Source: Deltaproteobacteria bacterium (GTDB lineage Bacteria > Myxococcota_A > Polyangia > Polyangiales > Polyangiaceae). From it: DNA of 52,234 nucleotides. Below the pieces are notes generated by a model that was given only the letters and a program-made list of their open reading frames with translations, was not told the DNA's origin and searched no databases. Location of the stretch: positions 1-52,234 of the forward strand of contig QJWJ01000051.1 in assembly GCA_003235365.1 (NCBI GenBank), read 5' to 3'. The position numbers and the translations under genes were made by a program. Numbering within the stretch: position 1 is the first letter of the stretch; each line of letters opens with the position of its first letter. This document shows positions 1 to 8,977 of this stretch, one piece after another.

Positions 1-2003
1 TTGCCGTCGCTGTCTGGGATGGCCTCGCTCCCGACGCCCAGATCGCCTTCCAACGCGTCCACCACCTGATGACGCACGCTGATCTTCTCCGCCTTCCAAC
101 CAAAGCGACCGAGCATCAATGCACCTGTCTGCGCATCCTCGACGAACGACGCCCGCCCCGAAACGCCATCGCCGTCGCAATCCATCGGGTCGGCTCGTTG
201 CAGCAGCGTCGCTTCGTCGATCGCTTCGAGCAAGCCCAGACCGATCACCTTGCGTGCCAGTCGCGCCGAGTGATGCAGCGGTTGCCCGTCGTTGTCCGCC
301 ACGGCTATTTCCGGCTTGCTCAGGGGCACATCGGTACCATCGCCGAGCGTCACCGTGAGTTGCTCGGCGCCCCGTACTCGGGCCGTGCCCTCTTGCAGCT
401 GCAGTTGTCTGCCCAGATCGCCGGAATCGTAGAGCTTGAACGCCATCGAAGCGCGTTCGTCGAAGTCCTCGAGCAGCCTTCCCGGTCCGTTGTGCGGGTG
501 ACAGGTCTCACAACTTCTTGCCACGAAGGTCGGACCGAGCTTGCCCGCATGCTCCGTGAACGTCGGATTTCCCGACTCCGAGTGTTCACCGGTTTCGAAA
601 TCCGTGTGAAACAGCCGTCTGCCACGCAAGAATGGCTGCACGTTCTCGTGCTGGATGTTGAGCGCCATCTGCTCGAAGGCGAACTCACGATCCTCGTACA
701 GCCAGACGTTCGTGCCGTCGCCTCCCTGTTGCGCTCGCTGAGTCGGGCCGACCGCGCCGGAATCATCCGTGTTGTTCGCCGTGAACCCACCGCTCCCCAC
801 TTGATAGCGAAAGGTGTCGCTGTAGTACGACGTCCGCGTTCCGGGACGAACCGCACCCTCCTCGAGAAACACGCCGAATTCGAAGTCGAACAGGTCGCCA
901 GAGGTGATCGGGTCACTCGTCCGCCAGTTGCTGCTGACCTCTTGTGCCTGAACGCGCGCAAACGGGGCGATCTGATCGACGTAGGCGTCGGCAAGATCAG
1001 TCGCCCCGGTCGTCAACCCCGGCAAGTCAGCCGCATCCATACCCATGTTGGCGTGGAAGACGTTGCCGTCTCCGTAAATCTTCCAGGCGCGGAAGTTGGT
1101 GCCATCCGTGGGCTCTCCGACTGGCAGGTACGAAACCCGGATCAGGCTCTCACCGATCGAAGTGTAGTCTTCGACGAGAATTCCGAAGCTTCTATCCTCG
1201 AAGTAGTGCGGCCCATATGGATTGAACGTCCCTTCGAGTTCGTGCCGCTGCCGCACCCTGCCCGCGCCACGCGTGATCAGCACGCCGTCGTCCCGCTCGA
1301 AAACGACGGGCGGATTGATGGCGTCGTCGGCGGTGTAGAGCGGTTTCAGATCACCGAGGCTCGGCGTCGACACAGCCTGTCGGGATTGCCCCGAAGAGAA
1401 GTAGGCGAAAATAGCGTCGAGGTCGGCGTCGGCAACGAGCGCTTCGCCGTAGGCGACCATGCCGTCGCCGCCGTTTCGAACCTGCCTGATGAAGTCTTCC
1501 TTCGAGCCGCCGAACGTGTACAAGTCGGGATACCGTGCGTTGGCCGCCCCCGACTGCGTGTGGCAGGAGCTGCACAGCGCAACGAAGCTCGCCGGCAGCT
1601 GGCCGTCGCAGGTCGTCGTGGGAGGTGCTGCCGGTTCGTTCAACGTCGCTGGCGACTGCCCTTCGGAGGAGTCGACATCGGGGCCATCGCTCGGCGACGC
1701 AGACGGCTCAGCCAGGCTGCCCGGCGAGCCTTCGGCACTCGGGGATTGCTTCGTCGGCGTGTCGTTCGGGCCGCGGGGTTCCTCCGCGTTGGGCCCGTCG
1801 CCAGAGCCCGGCTCCGAGGGGCGTTGCTCCTCGTCGGCCGATCGTTTGCCGTTCTCTTTCGATGGCTCGTCTCCTTCGAGGACGGTGGCGTTGGAACACG
1901 CCAGCGCAGCGCCGGACAGTGCACAAAGCGCGATCCAGCAGGGAAACGACCTGGCAACGGTCCACTCGTTTCGGCGGCTTCGGGGTCGTTTGGACAAGAC
2001 CAT
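1..2003 (-). CDS. DUF1111-type di-haem lipoprotein, C-terminus off the left edge
   Basis: The frame is open to the first base, so about 667 residues are visible and the C-terminus is missing. The ATG at 2003 follows an in-frame TGA with no other usable start between. A signal peptide ends in a lipobox (LSGAALAC, Cys36), so the protein should be a lipoprotein. A Ser/Pro/Glu-rich linker follows, then a c-type haem site CSSCH (Cys144, Cys147, His148). Residues about 230-450 form an Asp/Tyr/Phe-rich middle region that I cannot place. From about 450 on, the sequence matches the DUF1111 di-haem oxidoreductase family, with FLRGRRLF, LGPTFVARSCETCHP (haem site at Cys498/Cys501/His502) and LGRFGWKA. 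This family is related to bacterial di-haem peroxidases, but its substrate is generally unknown. The plus-strand frame covering the region is Arg-rich and is a shadow. Confidence 0.85.
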   Translation of the reverse strand, partial: MVLSKRPRSRRNEWTVARSFPCWIALCALSGAALACSNATVLEGDEPSKENGKRSADEEQRPSEPGSGDGPNAEEPRGPNDTPTKQSPSAEGSPGSLAEPSASPSDGPDVDSSEGQSPATLNEPAAPPTTTCDGQLPASFVALCSSCHTQSGAANARYPDLYTFGGSKEDFIRQVRNGGDGMVAYGEALVADADLDAIFAYFSSGQSRQAVSTPSLGDLKPLYTADDAINPPVVFERDDGVLITRGAGRVRQRHELEGTFNPYGPHYFEDRSFGILVEDYTSIGESLIRVSYLPVGEPTDGTNFRAWKIYGDGNVFHANMGMDAADLPGLTTGATDLADAYVDQIAPFARVQAQEVSSNWRTSDPITSGDLFDFEFGVFLEEGAVRPGTRTSYYSDTFRYQVGSGGFTANNTDDSGAVGPTQRAQQGGDGTNVWLYEDREFAFEQMALNIQHENVQPFLRGRRLFHTDFETGEHSESGNPTFTEHAGKLGPTFVARSCETCHPHNGPGRLLEDFDERASMAFKLYDSGDLGRQLQLQEGTARVRGAEQLTVTLGDGTDVPLSKPEIAVADNDGQPLHHSARLARKVIGLGLLEAIDEATLLQRADPMDCDGDGVSGRASFVEDAQTGALMLGRFGWKAEKISVRHQVVDALEGDLGVGSEAIPDSDG

Positions 2004-2382
2004 GGCGCGCTCGTGTCCGGCTGGCGCCGAGGGTGGTCAAAAAACAACGACGCGAACGGGCGTTTCCGGCCCCCCTGCCAACACTGCTGGTGGAAGTGGT
2101 CAGCACTGCTGCAACGCGCGGTTTCGAGACGCGCCTCGCTCTAAGCACGCCCGGACCGCTCACGCGCCGCCGCGCCGTGATCCCGGCGGGGAGACACTGC
2201 CCTTCGCGGGAGAAATACGCACAGATCTTCCTTCACGTTCACCCAAAACGAGCCCTCACCGCGAGGCGGGTCCGACAATCGCGTCGCGTTCCCCCGTTCG
2301 GGTGTCGCGCGACGGGTGTCGCTGGCCGCATCGTGGGCAACGCAGCCGCGGGTATCCCACTCGACTGCGGAAGGAGAACGTC
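2004..2382. other. divergent intergenic region
   Basis: This is a spacer of about 380 bases between two divergent lipoprotein genes, so it should hold both promoters. No convincing ORF was found. The decamer CGGGTGTCGC occurs twice (2299-2308 and 2313-2322), 14 bases apart start to start, which could be a regulator site. No promoter could be assigned. Confidence 0.4.
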
Positions 2383-2763
2383 ATGAAACACTCGCTACGA
2401 GGCCGCGCCGCGGCACTGTTGGCTATCTGTACCAGCGTGGCATCTGCGTTGTCCGGTTGCGCAGGCGCCGGTGACGATGCTTGGGAGCAGACGCCAACCG
2501 ACGAATTGACAGATGCGATAATCATCAAGCCTGCGCCCCCCGCCCCGAACACGATCGATTGCGAAGACAAGTCGTTTCGCGGATGCACAGAGTGCGTGAA
2601 CAATCCCGATCTGACGCACATCGAATGCTGCAACCCCTACCTCGAAACGTTGGGGTATCCCTGCAAGGTCATCAACAAACCCTCGGTGCACACCCGGCCA
2701 ACAGCACCGGTATGGAATCCCAGTCTTCACAAGTCAGCGGCTGGACTGTTGCGCAGCAACTGA
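2383..2763 (+). CDS. small Cys-rich lipoprotein
   Basis: A 126-residue protein of unknown function. The ATG at 2383 has a good ribosome binding site, AAGGAGA at 2371-2377, which decides the start inside a much longer open frame. A signal peptide leads to a lipobox, ALSGC, at about residue 26. The mature part carries a Cys cluster (CEDKSFRGCTEC, then ECCNP and YPC) that could form disulphides outside the cytoplasm. It is divergent from the DUF1111 lipoprotein and convergent with dinB. No family was recognised. Confidence 0.7.
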   Translation: MKHSLRGRAAALLAICTSVASALSGCAGAGDDAWEQTPTDELTDAIIIKPAPPAPNTIDCEDKSFRGCTECVNNPDLTHIECCNPYLETLGYPCKVINKPSVHTRPTAPVWNPSLHKSAAGLLRSN

Positions 2764-2859
2764 AAGCGACTCGAGCCTCGGCGCGAGCTCGATCTCGTCG
2801 CGTCCACCGCAGCACCTGCAACCCGAAGACGGGTGCCGAGGAGCCCCGTTCTGTCGACG

Positions 2860-4116
2860 TCAACGACGTGGCTCGACGCGGCCACGGCGAATGGCGGCAA
2901 ATCCGAACCGCTCACGCACCTGGTCAACGGCGATCGATGCCGAGCGTTGGCACTCGTCGTAGGGCAACTCCAGCTGCCGAGGGGGACCAACGAGGTTCGA
3001 CAAACCAACTCCCAGCAGCCGAACGGAGGCGCGACGGGTCCACGCACGGCGAAGCAGCAACCTGACACGGCGCATGACCTCGGTGTCTTCAGCGCTGGCA
3101 GCCCCCGTGCAGGAACGCTCCACGGTGTGAAAGTCTCCGTAGCGGAGCTTGAGAGTCACCGTACGGGCGAAAACGCAGCGCTTTCGAGCACGCCAACACA
3201 CCCGCTCGACGAGCCCCAACAAGCGTTGCTCGACTTGCCGCGGGTCGGACAGGTCCGAGGAGAACGTCGACTCGTTGGAGATGGACCCAATTGTCCCCCC
3301 AAGCGGATCGTACTCTTGAAACGCGGGGCGATCTCGCCCGAGATCCGGCGTTTCACTTTCGAAAGCGCGCTCGACGTTCCCTCGAACGGCGCGCACTTGG
3401 TTCAGGATGCGGCCGGGGGGCAACGCGAGCAGATCCTCGATCGTTGCCAGCCCCAGGTCGACGAGTCGCTTCTCCGCCGCTGGCCCGATGCCGGGAAAGC
3501 GGCGCAGAGGCAGTTCACCGAGCCATCTGCGTTCGGCCCCCGCAGGCACGAGCACCACCCCACTCCCCCAAGGGCGATCGGAGTCGCCAGCGGCGATCTG
3601 GTTCGGCTTTGCCAACCCACTCGCCATTTTCGCGACGGGACGCGTGCACCCCACACCCGCACTGGCTGGCAATCCAACCTCCGCTCGAATCGCGGCGCGG
3701 ATCTCGTGAAGGACGCGGACCAACGCGGCATCGTCGTCGGGGTCGTGGGCTCGGCGGTACATCGTGTCGCAGCCGTGAAAGTCGAGATAGAACTCGTCAA
3801 TGCTCGCGGTTTGCACACACGGCGTGTAGCGTTCGAGCACTGCACGGACGCGCTGAGCGTACCCGCCATACGTGTTCATCCGGGGAGGCACGAAGACTGC
3901 GTCGGGTGCCAACCGCGTTGCTTCGATTATGGATATCCCGGAGCGCACCCCCATCGGACGGACTTCGTAGCTCGCGGCCAGCACGACACCGCGTTGACCC
4001 GGTCGCGCCCCGACGATGACGGGGCGATCAACCAAAGAGGGATCGAGAAGGCGCTCGACCGATACGAAGAAGGTGTCGAGGTCGAGGCAGCAGATGCGCG
4101 GTGTGCGCTCGGACAT
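2860..4116 (-). CDS. dinB: DNA polymerase IV (Y-family translesion polymerase)
   Basis: A 418-residue Y-family polymerase, which copies damaged DNA at low fidelity. Visible signatures are the metal-binding start DLDTFFVSVER, the fingers segment VVLAASYEVRPMGVRSGI, the catalytic SIDE in QTASIDEFYLD, and the thumb helix-hairpin-helix LRRFPGIGPAAEKRL. The little-finger domain follows to the C-terminus. It lacks the C-terminal beta-clamp motif QLVLF in that exact form, but RQLELPYD near the end of the little finger occupies a similar position and may serve. The ATG at 4116 fits the family's usual N-terminus. A longer open frame runs upstream but has no polymerase character. A LexA box abuts the start codon, so SOS control is likely. 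Confidence 0.93.
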   Translation of the reverse strand: MSERTPRICCLDLDTFFVSVERLLDPSLVDRPVIVGARPGQRGVVLAASYEVRPMGVRSGISIIEATRLAPDAVFVPPRMNTYGGYAQRVRAVLERYTPCVQTASIDEFYLDFHGCDTMYRRAHDPDDDAALVRVLHEIRAAIRAEVGLPASAGVGCTRPVAKMASGLAKPNQIAAGDSDRPWGSGVVLVPAGAERRWLGELPLRRFPGIGPAAEKRLVDLGLATIEDLLALPPGRILNQVRAVRGNVERAFESETPDLGRDRPAFQEYDPLGGTIGSISNESTFSSDLSDPRQVEQRLLGLVERVCWRARKRCVFARTVTLKLRYGDFHTVERSCTGAASAEDTEVMRRVRLLLRRAWTRRASVRLLGVGLSNLVGPPRQLELPYDECQRSASIAVDQVRERFGFAAIRRGRVEPRR

Positions 4117-4135
4117 ACTGTTCTTGCGTACAGTA
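4116..4135. promoter_or_regulatory. LexA (SOS) box in front of dinB
   Basis: A perfect inverted repeat, TACTGT-N8-ACAGTA. It matches the E. coli LexA operator pattern CTGT-N8-ACAG plus the flanking TA on both sides. It overlaps the first base of the dinB ATG, so bound LexA would block transcription start or early elongation. The position leaves almost no room for a Shine-Dalgarno sequence, which fits a very short leader or a leaderless mRNA. Confidence 0.75.
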
Positions 4136-4504
4136 CTCAATCTGTTGGGTCGTGTCGGTGCGCATCTCGTCGGAGCCGCCAGTTCCCCGTTTCGAGCCAC
4201 ACTGCACGCATCCAAATATCCGAATCTATGTCGGTTTGTTCTCTGTGATGCTGCGGATGCCCCGACCTTTGGGATGCCGTGCCGCGAAGCCCAGGCGGAG
4301 CGCCCTCGGCTCGCGGGTGCCTGACAGCGTGGGATCGAACCGGCGAAGATGCCGCGGCTCGTCGGTGGCGCGACCCGCATGTGTCCGCTGCGTAACGCGA
4401 ATGTGGCGAGCACGTGAGCGGGCGCCGAAATGTGGTGAGTATCGGAGAAAGGTGAATCATGCGACAAAGTTCACACAGAACACAGCATGCACCTGACCTG
4501 AACA
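4136..4504. other. divergent intergenic region, dinB / FHA gene
   Basis: About 370 bases hold the upstream region of dinB on the minus strand and of the FHA gene on the plus strand. A ribosome-binding-like GGAGAAAGGTG at about 4443-4453 precedes an ATG at 4459, but the frame it opens is a shadow of the FHA gene. Nothing else was recognised. Confidence 0.35.
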
Positions 4505-4978
4505 ATGCTACACCCAACACCGCAAAACATGAACACGGATGGAATCTGGCTGGTCGTCGATGGTCGACGAATTCCGCTCCGCGGAGTCGCGGTGGTTGGC
4601 CGCAGCCCCACTTGCGACATCGTGCTCGCGCGGAGCGTCGGTGTGTCCCGCATCCATGCACGACTGAGCGTCACTCCCGCCGGAGTAGTCGTAGAAGACT
4701 TACACAGCCGCAACGGGACGTTCGTCGATGGGAAGTCACTCCGAGAACCCCGACTGCTCCACCCGAAAGATCTGGTGCGAGTTGGCAGCAGCTTGCTGCG
4801 TGTCGCAGGTAGGGACGAATCCCGTCCGGAAGATCAATGGGCTGAGCGCACGGCGCGCATCGACCGCCAGGGCCGTCAGCAGCCGCCCACGGCGAGACAA
4901 CTAGATGCGCTACAACGCCTGACTGTCCGAGCTGCGACCGTCAGGCGTTTCGACGAAGCTGAGCGGCTCACGCGCTGA
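4505..4978 (+). CDS. FHA-domain protein
   Basis: A 157-residue protein that is mostly one forkhead-associated domain (about residues 10-100), a phosphothreonine-binding module. Diagnostic pieces are VVGRSPTCDIVL, SRIHARL and DLHSRNGTFVDG, covering the usual Gly-Arg, Ser-x-x-His and Asn-Gly residues. The C-terminal 55 residues are charged and look helical. There is no signal peptide, so it should act in the cytoplasm, probably reading Ser/Thr kinase phosphorylation. A kinase gene lies 3 kb downstream, but no direct link is shown. The start may be the ATG at 4505, just after an in-frame stop, or the ATG at 4529. Neither has a good ribosome binding site. Confidence 0.85.
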   Translation: MLHPTPQNMNTDGIWLVVDGRRIPLRGVAVVGRSPTCDIVLARSVGVSRIHARLSVTPAGVVVEDLHSRNGTFVDGKSLREPRLLHPKDLVRVGSSLLRVAGRDESRPEDQWAERTARIDRQGRQQPPTARQLDALQRLTVRAATVRRFDEAERLTR

Positions 4979-5012
4979 ATGCGGGATTGCCGGGTGGGTC
5001 TTCGGGCTTCGT

Positions 5013-6488
5013 TCAATCGAGCTCGAGCACCACGCCTTCGACGTTCTCCATCTCGAGGCCGAGCATGCTCGCAACAGTGGGTGCCACATCTACCAGCCTC
5101 GCGTTCGGTATTTCGCTGCCCGGCTCCACGCCTGGACCGAAGAAGAGCAGCGACGCATGCATGGCTGGGTTGTTGGGATCGTATCCATGCGTCGCAAGGT
5201 ACGCCGGCTTCGCCTCGTAGCGTTCACGGCCGGTGCCGAAATACACGCCAGGCTCGGCTTCCAAGGCGATGAACGCGTCGGGGTCCCCCCCCAACTCTCC
5301 AATTTCCACCTGATCCAGAATCCTCGCGATACCGCTGTTGCCCGCACGCATGGTGTCTTCGAACACGCGCCGGGTGAGGCCTCGGAGCGCCTGGTCGCCA
5401 GGGTTGGCGAGATACACGTATGCTACGCCGTGGGAAGGTAACACCGCAGCTCTCCAGCCGCGGAGCGCGCCACCCTCATCCACGTCGAGCAAACCCGCCT
5501 TCTGCAGGAGAAACGCCGGGTTCACACAACGCCGAACGCTGGCGAACCCGTGATCCGACGCGACGACGAGCACCGTTTGATCGGTCAGTCCCGCCTCTTC
5601 AATCGCATCGAGCAGACGACCGATTTGGCGATCCGCGACCTCGATTGCCTCCCGTGCCTCGTCGCTGTCGATGCCGTGATGGTGCTGCGCCGCGTCGACC
5701 TGCCAGATGTGAAGAAATAGGAGGTGCGGGTGCTCTCTTTCGATCAGGTACACGGCCATGTCAGTGCCTGCTTCATCACTCACGTCCTGCGGGCGAAAGC
5801 CTGCGCGAAAGTCGGGAAAGGCCTGCGCCACGGCACCGAGGAAGCCGGGCGTCGACAGAGCGTCGATCAACTTGACGTCTTCAGGAACACGGGCCCGCCA
5901 GAACTCGGGCACGTGGAACGTCGCTCGTTCCCCGACTGTCACAGGCCAGTCGAGTACGGCTGTCCGATAGCCGGCGGCGAGCGCAACATCCCAAACACGC
6001 GGCACGCGAACGTCCGCATCGTACCACCGCCACGCGTTCTGATTCTGCTCGAGCGGATCGAACGCACTGTTGGTCACAATCCCGTGACGTTTCGGCGTTA
6101 CGCCGCTAGCGATGCTCGTATGCGCCGGATAGGTCAAGGAAGGAAAGACCGAGAGCGCCCCCTGACTGCTCGCACCTTCAGCGACGAGTCGACGTAGGTT
6201 CGGAATCCGCAGGCCGTGGGCGTCCGGGTGGACGTAGCTGTCGGGCATCAACCCATCGATAGTCACGACGACGACGTGGCGCACCGGTCCTGGTGGTTGC
6301 GGAGAGTGGTCGGTTTGCCCAAGCCCACGTGCTCCCTCACCGTGGAAAGTGCCTTGACTTCGATCCGCTGCTCCGGGAGCCGAGCTCAACGTCGACGGCT
6401 TCGGCGGCGCTGGGGCCTGGCGCCGGGCGGGCGCACAAGCAAACGACAAGACGCAGAGCGGGACGAGCAACTCACGACAGATGTTCAC
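5013..6488 (-). CDS. nucleotide pyrophosphatase/phosphodiesterase-family lipoprotein
   Basis: A 491-residue enzyme of the alkaline phosphatase superfamily (type I phosphodiesterase/nucleotide pyrophosphatase). The GTG start at 6488 gives a short signal peptide ending in VLSFAC, a lipobox, so it should sit on the outside of a membrane. Metal and catalytic motifs are VTIDGLMPDSY (metal Asp), FPSLTYPAHTSI (the Thr is the likely nucleophile), HIWQVDAAQHHHG, VASDHGFAS and a late His in PAYLATHGYDP. Family members hydrolyse phosphodiester or pyrophosphate bonds of nucleotides or phospholipids; the substrate cannot be told here. It converges with the FHA gene with a gap of about 35 bases. Confidence 0.87.
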   Translation of the reverse strand: MNICRELLVPLCVLSFACAPARRQAPAPPKPSTLSSAPGAADRSQGTFHGEGARGLGQTDHSPQPPGPVRHVVVVTIDGLMPDSYVHPDAHGLRIPNLRRLVAEGASSQGALSVFPSLTYPAHTSIASGVTPKRHGIVTNSAFDPLEQNQNAWRWYDADVRVPRVWDVALAAGYRTAVLDWPVTVGERATFHVPEFWRARVPEDVKLIDALSTPGFLGAVAQAFPDFRAGFRPQDVSDEAGTDMAVYLIEREHPHLLFLHIWQVDAAQHHHGIDSDEAREAIEVADRQIGRLLDAIEEAGLTDQTVLVVASDHGFASVRRCVNPAFLLQKAGLLDVDEGGALRGWRAAVLPSHGVAYVYLANPGDQALRGLTRRVFEDTMRAGNSGIARILDQVEIGELGGDPDAFIALEAEPGVYFGTGRERYEAKPAYLATHGYDPNNPAMHASLLFFGPGVEPGSEIPNARLVDVAPTVASMLGLEMENVEGVVLELD

Positions 6489-6655
6489 GCCCCTCGGTGT
6501 GCCCCCTTCGCATCACCCCAGTCAAGCAGGCATTCGGACGAGGTCGTTCGCTGGGCTCGCCACCCCAACCCCGAGCCAAGTTCACCGTTTCGATGCACGC
6601 AGGCCTCACAACCGTTGCACGGATTCGGGAGCGGCCGGCGCCGGGGGGCACGCGT

Positions 6656-7321
6656 TCAGCGAACGAGAATGGGTTGGCAGTGAGTGAACTCGTCGGGCCC
6701 AGCAGTCAGCGGCAACTCGACGATCATCGCCTGATTGACTGCGGGGACGTCGCGATACCACTGGTCGAACTCGTCTGGGCCATGGGTCATTTGTCCGAAT
6801 TGCGGATGGTACGCGGGACCAGCGAGCGCGTAGATCGGCTTTCGGTCCGCGCCGAGGCTGGGCATCACGATCCCTGGCAACTCCGTGTCCGAAGCGAACG
6901 GCGCTTCGAAATCAGAGTGGCCCCCGGGTGTGCCCGCCGGACGAAAATCGCGCACGATGCCGGTCAGTGTCGGGTTGCATGCTGAAGGTTCGGGCGGTTC
7001 GACGACGAGGGGTAGCTCCTCCTCAGTGACGTAGCTCGGGCCCGACGAGTCCATATCAAAAAGGCCTACCGAGGGTGACTCGTCGCCTGACGGTAGCTCG
7101 GGACGATTCGGCTCTGCTACCGATGGCATCGCGTCGGCCGTGACTTCCTGGCGAGCATCGGTATGGGGAATGGCGTTGCCACGGTCACCAACCTCGCGCA
7201 ATTCGTCGGAAGTGGGTTGGAATGGGATATCCTCGCCCCCACCGTGGGTCGTGGCGCCAGAGCACCCGAGCACGACGAGACAAGGTCCTAGCTGAAACAA
7301 GCGGTTGTCGAGGAGCAACAT
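6656..7321 (-). CDS. short fibro-slime-type lipoprotein
   Basis: A 221-residue predicted lipoprotein with lipobox LVVLGC near residue 20. After a long acidic, Pro/Glu-rich linker, the C-terminal 100 residues match the start of the fibro-slime domain: LTGIVRDFRPAGTPGGHSDFE, then FDQWYRDVPAVNQAM. The domain normally goes on to a Phe/Asp-rich end with a PA14-like part, but here it stops shortly after PLTAGPDEF. The other frames downstream do not supply the missing end, so this is a naturally short or C-terminally truncated member. A role at the cell surface or in matrix is inferred. The ATG at 7321 was chosen over a TTG at 7348. Confidence 0.65.
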   Translation of the reverse strand: MLLLDNRLFQLGPCLVVLGCSGATTHGGGEDIPFQPTSDELREVGDRGNAIPHTDARQEVTADAMPSVAEPNRPELPSGDESPSVGLFDMDSSGPSYVTEEELPLVVEPPEPSACNPTLTGIVRDFRPAGTPGGHSDFEAPFASDTELPGIVMPSLGADRKPIYALAGPAYHPQFGQMTHGPDEFDQWYRDVPAVNQAMIVELPLTAGPDEFTHCQPILVR

Positions 7322-7823
7322 GCCAAGACCAGTGCCAACCCAACGCAAGGGGCGATCACTGCAAATCTGTAATAGTCATTTCAGAACGCTTCCTCTCGGT
7401 ACGCTTCAGCAGCATTCACACTGGCCGTAGTGCCCAGCAATGCACCTGTTGCCCCCTTCCCCAGCCCTACTCCCAGCGCTGGCACTGCCGCCCTGTGGTC
7501 GGTTGAGCTTCGAGCAAACCGAAATGACTCTCGATGAAGATGATGGAGGCCAGATACCGGCCTCCGCGAACACTACTCATTCACCCAACACAAGCATCCA
7601 AACCACTCACGTGACGCCCGACGCGGGGCCCCGCACGCAACCAGCGACGGAGCTCGGTGTCTTCCCCGACTCCACCCAGGACCCGGGGCCCTCTCGTCGC
7701 ATCGACGACCTTCCCCGCGGCGGCATGCGGCGGTTACCTCGAAGCGCTCGACACCGGAAGAACCCGCTTCTGCAGCAAGTGCACGACATCGGGACGTTCG
7801 AGGCTCAGCCCGGAGAGTAGCGC
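7322..7823. other. intergenic region with a hairpin and a doubtful small ORF
   Basis: About 500 bases lie between the fibro-slime lipoprotein and the kinase gene. A perfect 7-bp stem (GGAGGCC and GGCCTCC) with a 7-base loop lies at 7545-7565. A plus-strand frame from 7524 to 7820 would give a 98-residue polar peptide ending four bases before the kinase GTG. It shows no domain, so it is not called as a gene. The first 100 bases are poorer in GC than the surroundings and could carry promoters. Confidence 0.3.
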
Positions 7824-8954
7824 GTGACGACGCGGCCAGACCGTCAGACCCCGAAGCGACGACTCCCCTCCCGACCTGAAACACCTCGTCGGACGAGGGA
7901 CACGACCCACCCGAGCGATCGCGCATCCGATGTGATCGGTTCTTGGAAGGCGGATCCACAGACCGTAGAAATGCAGTACGAACTGTCGAGACAGATCGGA
8001 GAAGGAGGCATGGCGACCGTGTACCTGGCGCAAGCGTCCACCACCGCCGGGTTCAGGCAACAGTTCGCCCTCAAGTGCCTGCGCAAAGATCTGCGAACCG
8101 ATCGCGTGGCCAGGGCCCTTTTCAACCAGGAAGCCGCCCTCGCCGGCTTGATTCGCCACCCCAACTGCCTCGCCGCCCTGGACCGCTGCGAGCTCGACGG
8201 CGAAGCGTACATCGTGATGGAGCTCGTCGAAGCGGTCAGCCTCAAACATGTGCTTCGACACTTCGCCCGCCGAAATGCCTCACTGTCCCTGGAGCTGATC
8301 GCGCGTGTGATGCTCGACGCGCTGGCAGGTGTTGCTGCCATCCATGACGCGAGCGACCAACGCGGTCGACACCTCGGCATCGTCCATCAGGACCTATCCG
8401 TCCAGAATCTGCTGCTCACCAACGCGGGCATCACCCGGGTCAGCGACCTCGGCTCTGCGTGCGTGAGGCGCTGGCCCATGGTGACGGAACCTGGGTTGCT
8501 GATTGGAACGCTGAACTACGTCGCCCCGGAACGCCTCACAGGAAGCGGCCGCGCCGACCCGCGCTCCGATCTGTATTCACTGGGCGTCGTCATGTGGGAG
8601 TTGTTCACCGGGCAACACTTGGTTCCATCGGGGGGAACGATTCAAGCGACAATCCGTACAATCCACGAATCCAATGCGCGCCGCCCGAGCGACTACCGTC
8701 CTGTTCCCCCCTCGCTCGAGGAGGTCTGCATGCGCTCCTTGAACAAGGATCCGGACAAGCGCTATCAGACCGCTGTCGAGTTCCGTCAGGACCTTCGGAT
8801 TGCGCTGTTGGAATCGGACATCGTCGAATACGACGACGGAGCGCTCCAACACACGATGCTGGTTGCGGGCGCTGGCCCGAGACCCTCCCTGAACGGAACC
8901 GTTGCAGAGTTCGTCCTGGCCGAGCGCCGAAGCGCTCCTCCCCCAGTGGGCTGA
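7824..8954 (+). CDS. Ser/Thr protein kinase (Hanks type)
   Basis: A 376-residue cytoplasmic kinase. The domain covers about residues 52-330: Gly loop GEGGMATVYLA, ATP-binding Lys84 in FALKCL, catalytic Asp190 in HQDLSVQN with Asn195, metal Asp208 in SDLGSA, and APE in NYVAPERL. Two signatures are altered: the HRD Arg is Gln and DFG is DLG. Losing the Arg makes it a non-RD kinase, which usually does not need activation-loop phosphorylation. There is no transmembrane segment or extracellular sensor; the last 50 residues are a tail without a known domain. The GTG at 7824 has GGAGAG seven bases upstream; an ATG at 7971, just before the domain, is the alternative. Confidence 0.88.
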   Translation: MTTRPDRQTPKRRLPSRPETPRRTRDTTHPSDRASDVIGSWKADPQTVEMQYELSRQIGEGGMATVYLAQASTTAGFRQQFALKCLRKDLRTDRVARALFNQEAALAGLIRHPNCLAALDRCELDGEAYIVMELVEAVSLKHVLRHFARRNASLSLELIARVMLDALAGVAAIHDASDQRGRHLGIVHQDLSVQNLLLTNAGITRVSDLGSACVRRWPMVTEPGLLIGTLNYVAPERLTGSGRADPRSDLYSLGVVMWELFTGQHLVPSGGTIQATIRTIHESNARRPSDYRPVPPSLEEVCMRSLNKDPDKRYQTAVEFRQDLRIALLESDIVEYDDGALQHTMLVAGAGPRPSLNGTVAEFVLAERRSAPPPVG

Positions 8955-8977
8955 AGAATCGGTTTGCCGACTGATCT

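Noticed and set aside
69..2144. A 691-codon plus-strand frame
   Set aside because: Arg/Ala-rich translation with no domain; it is the reverse of the DUF1111 gene, which has haem motifs and a lipobox.
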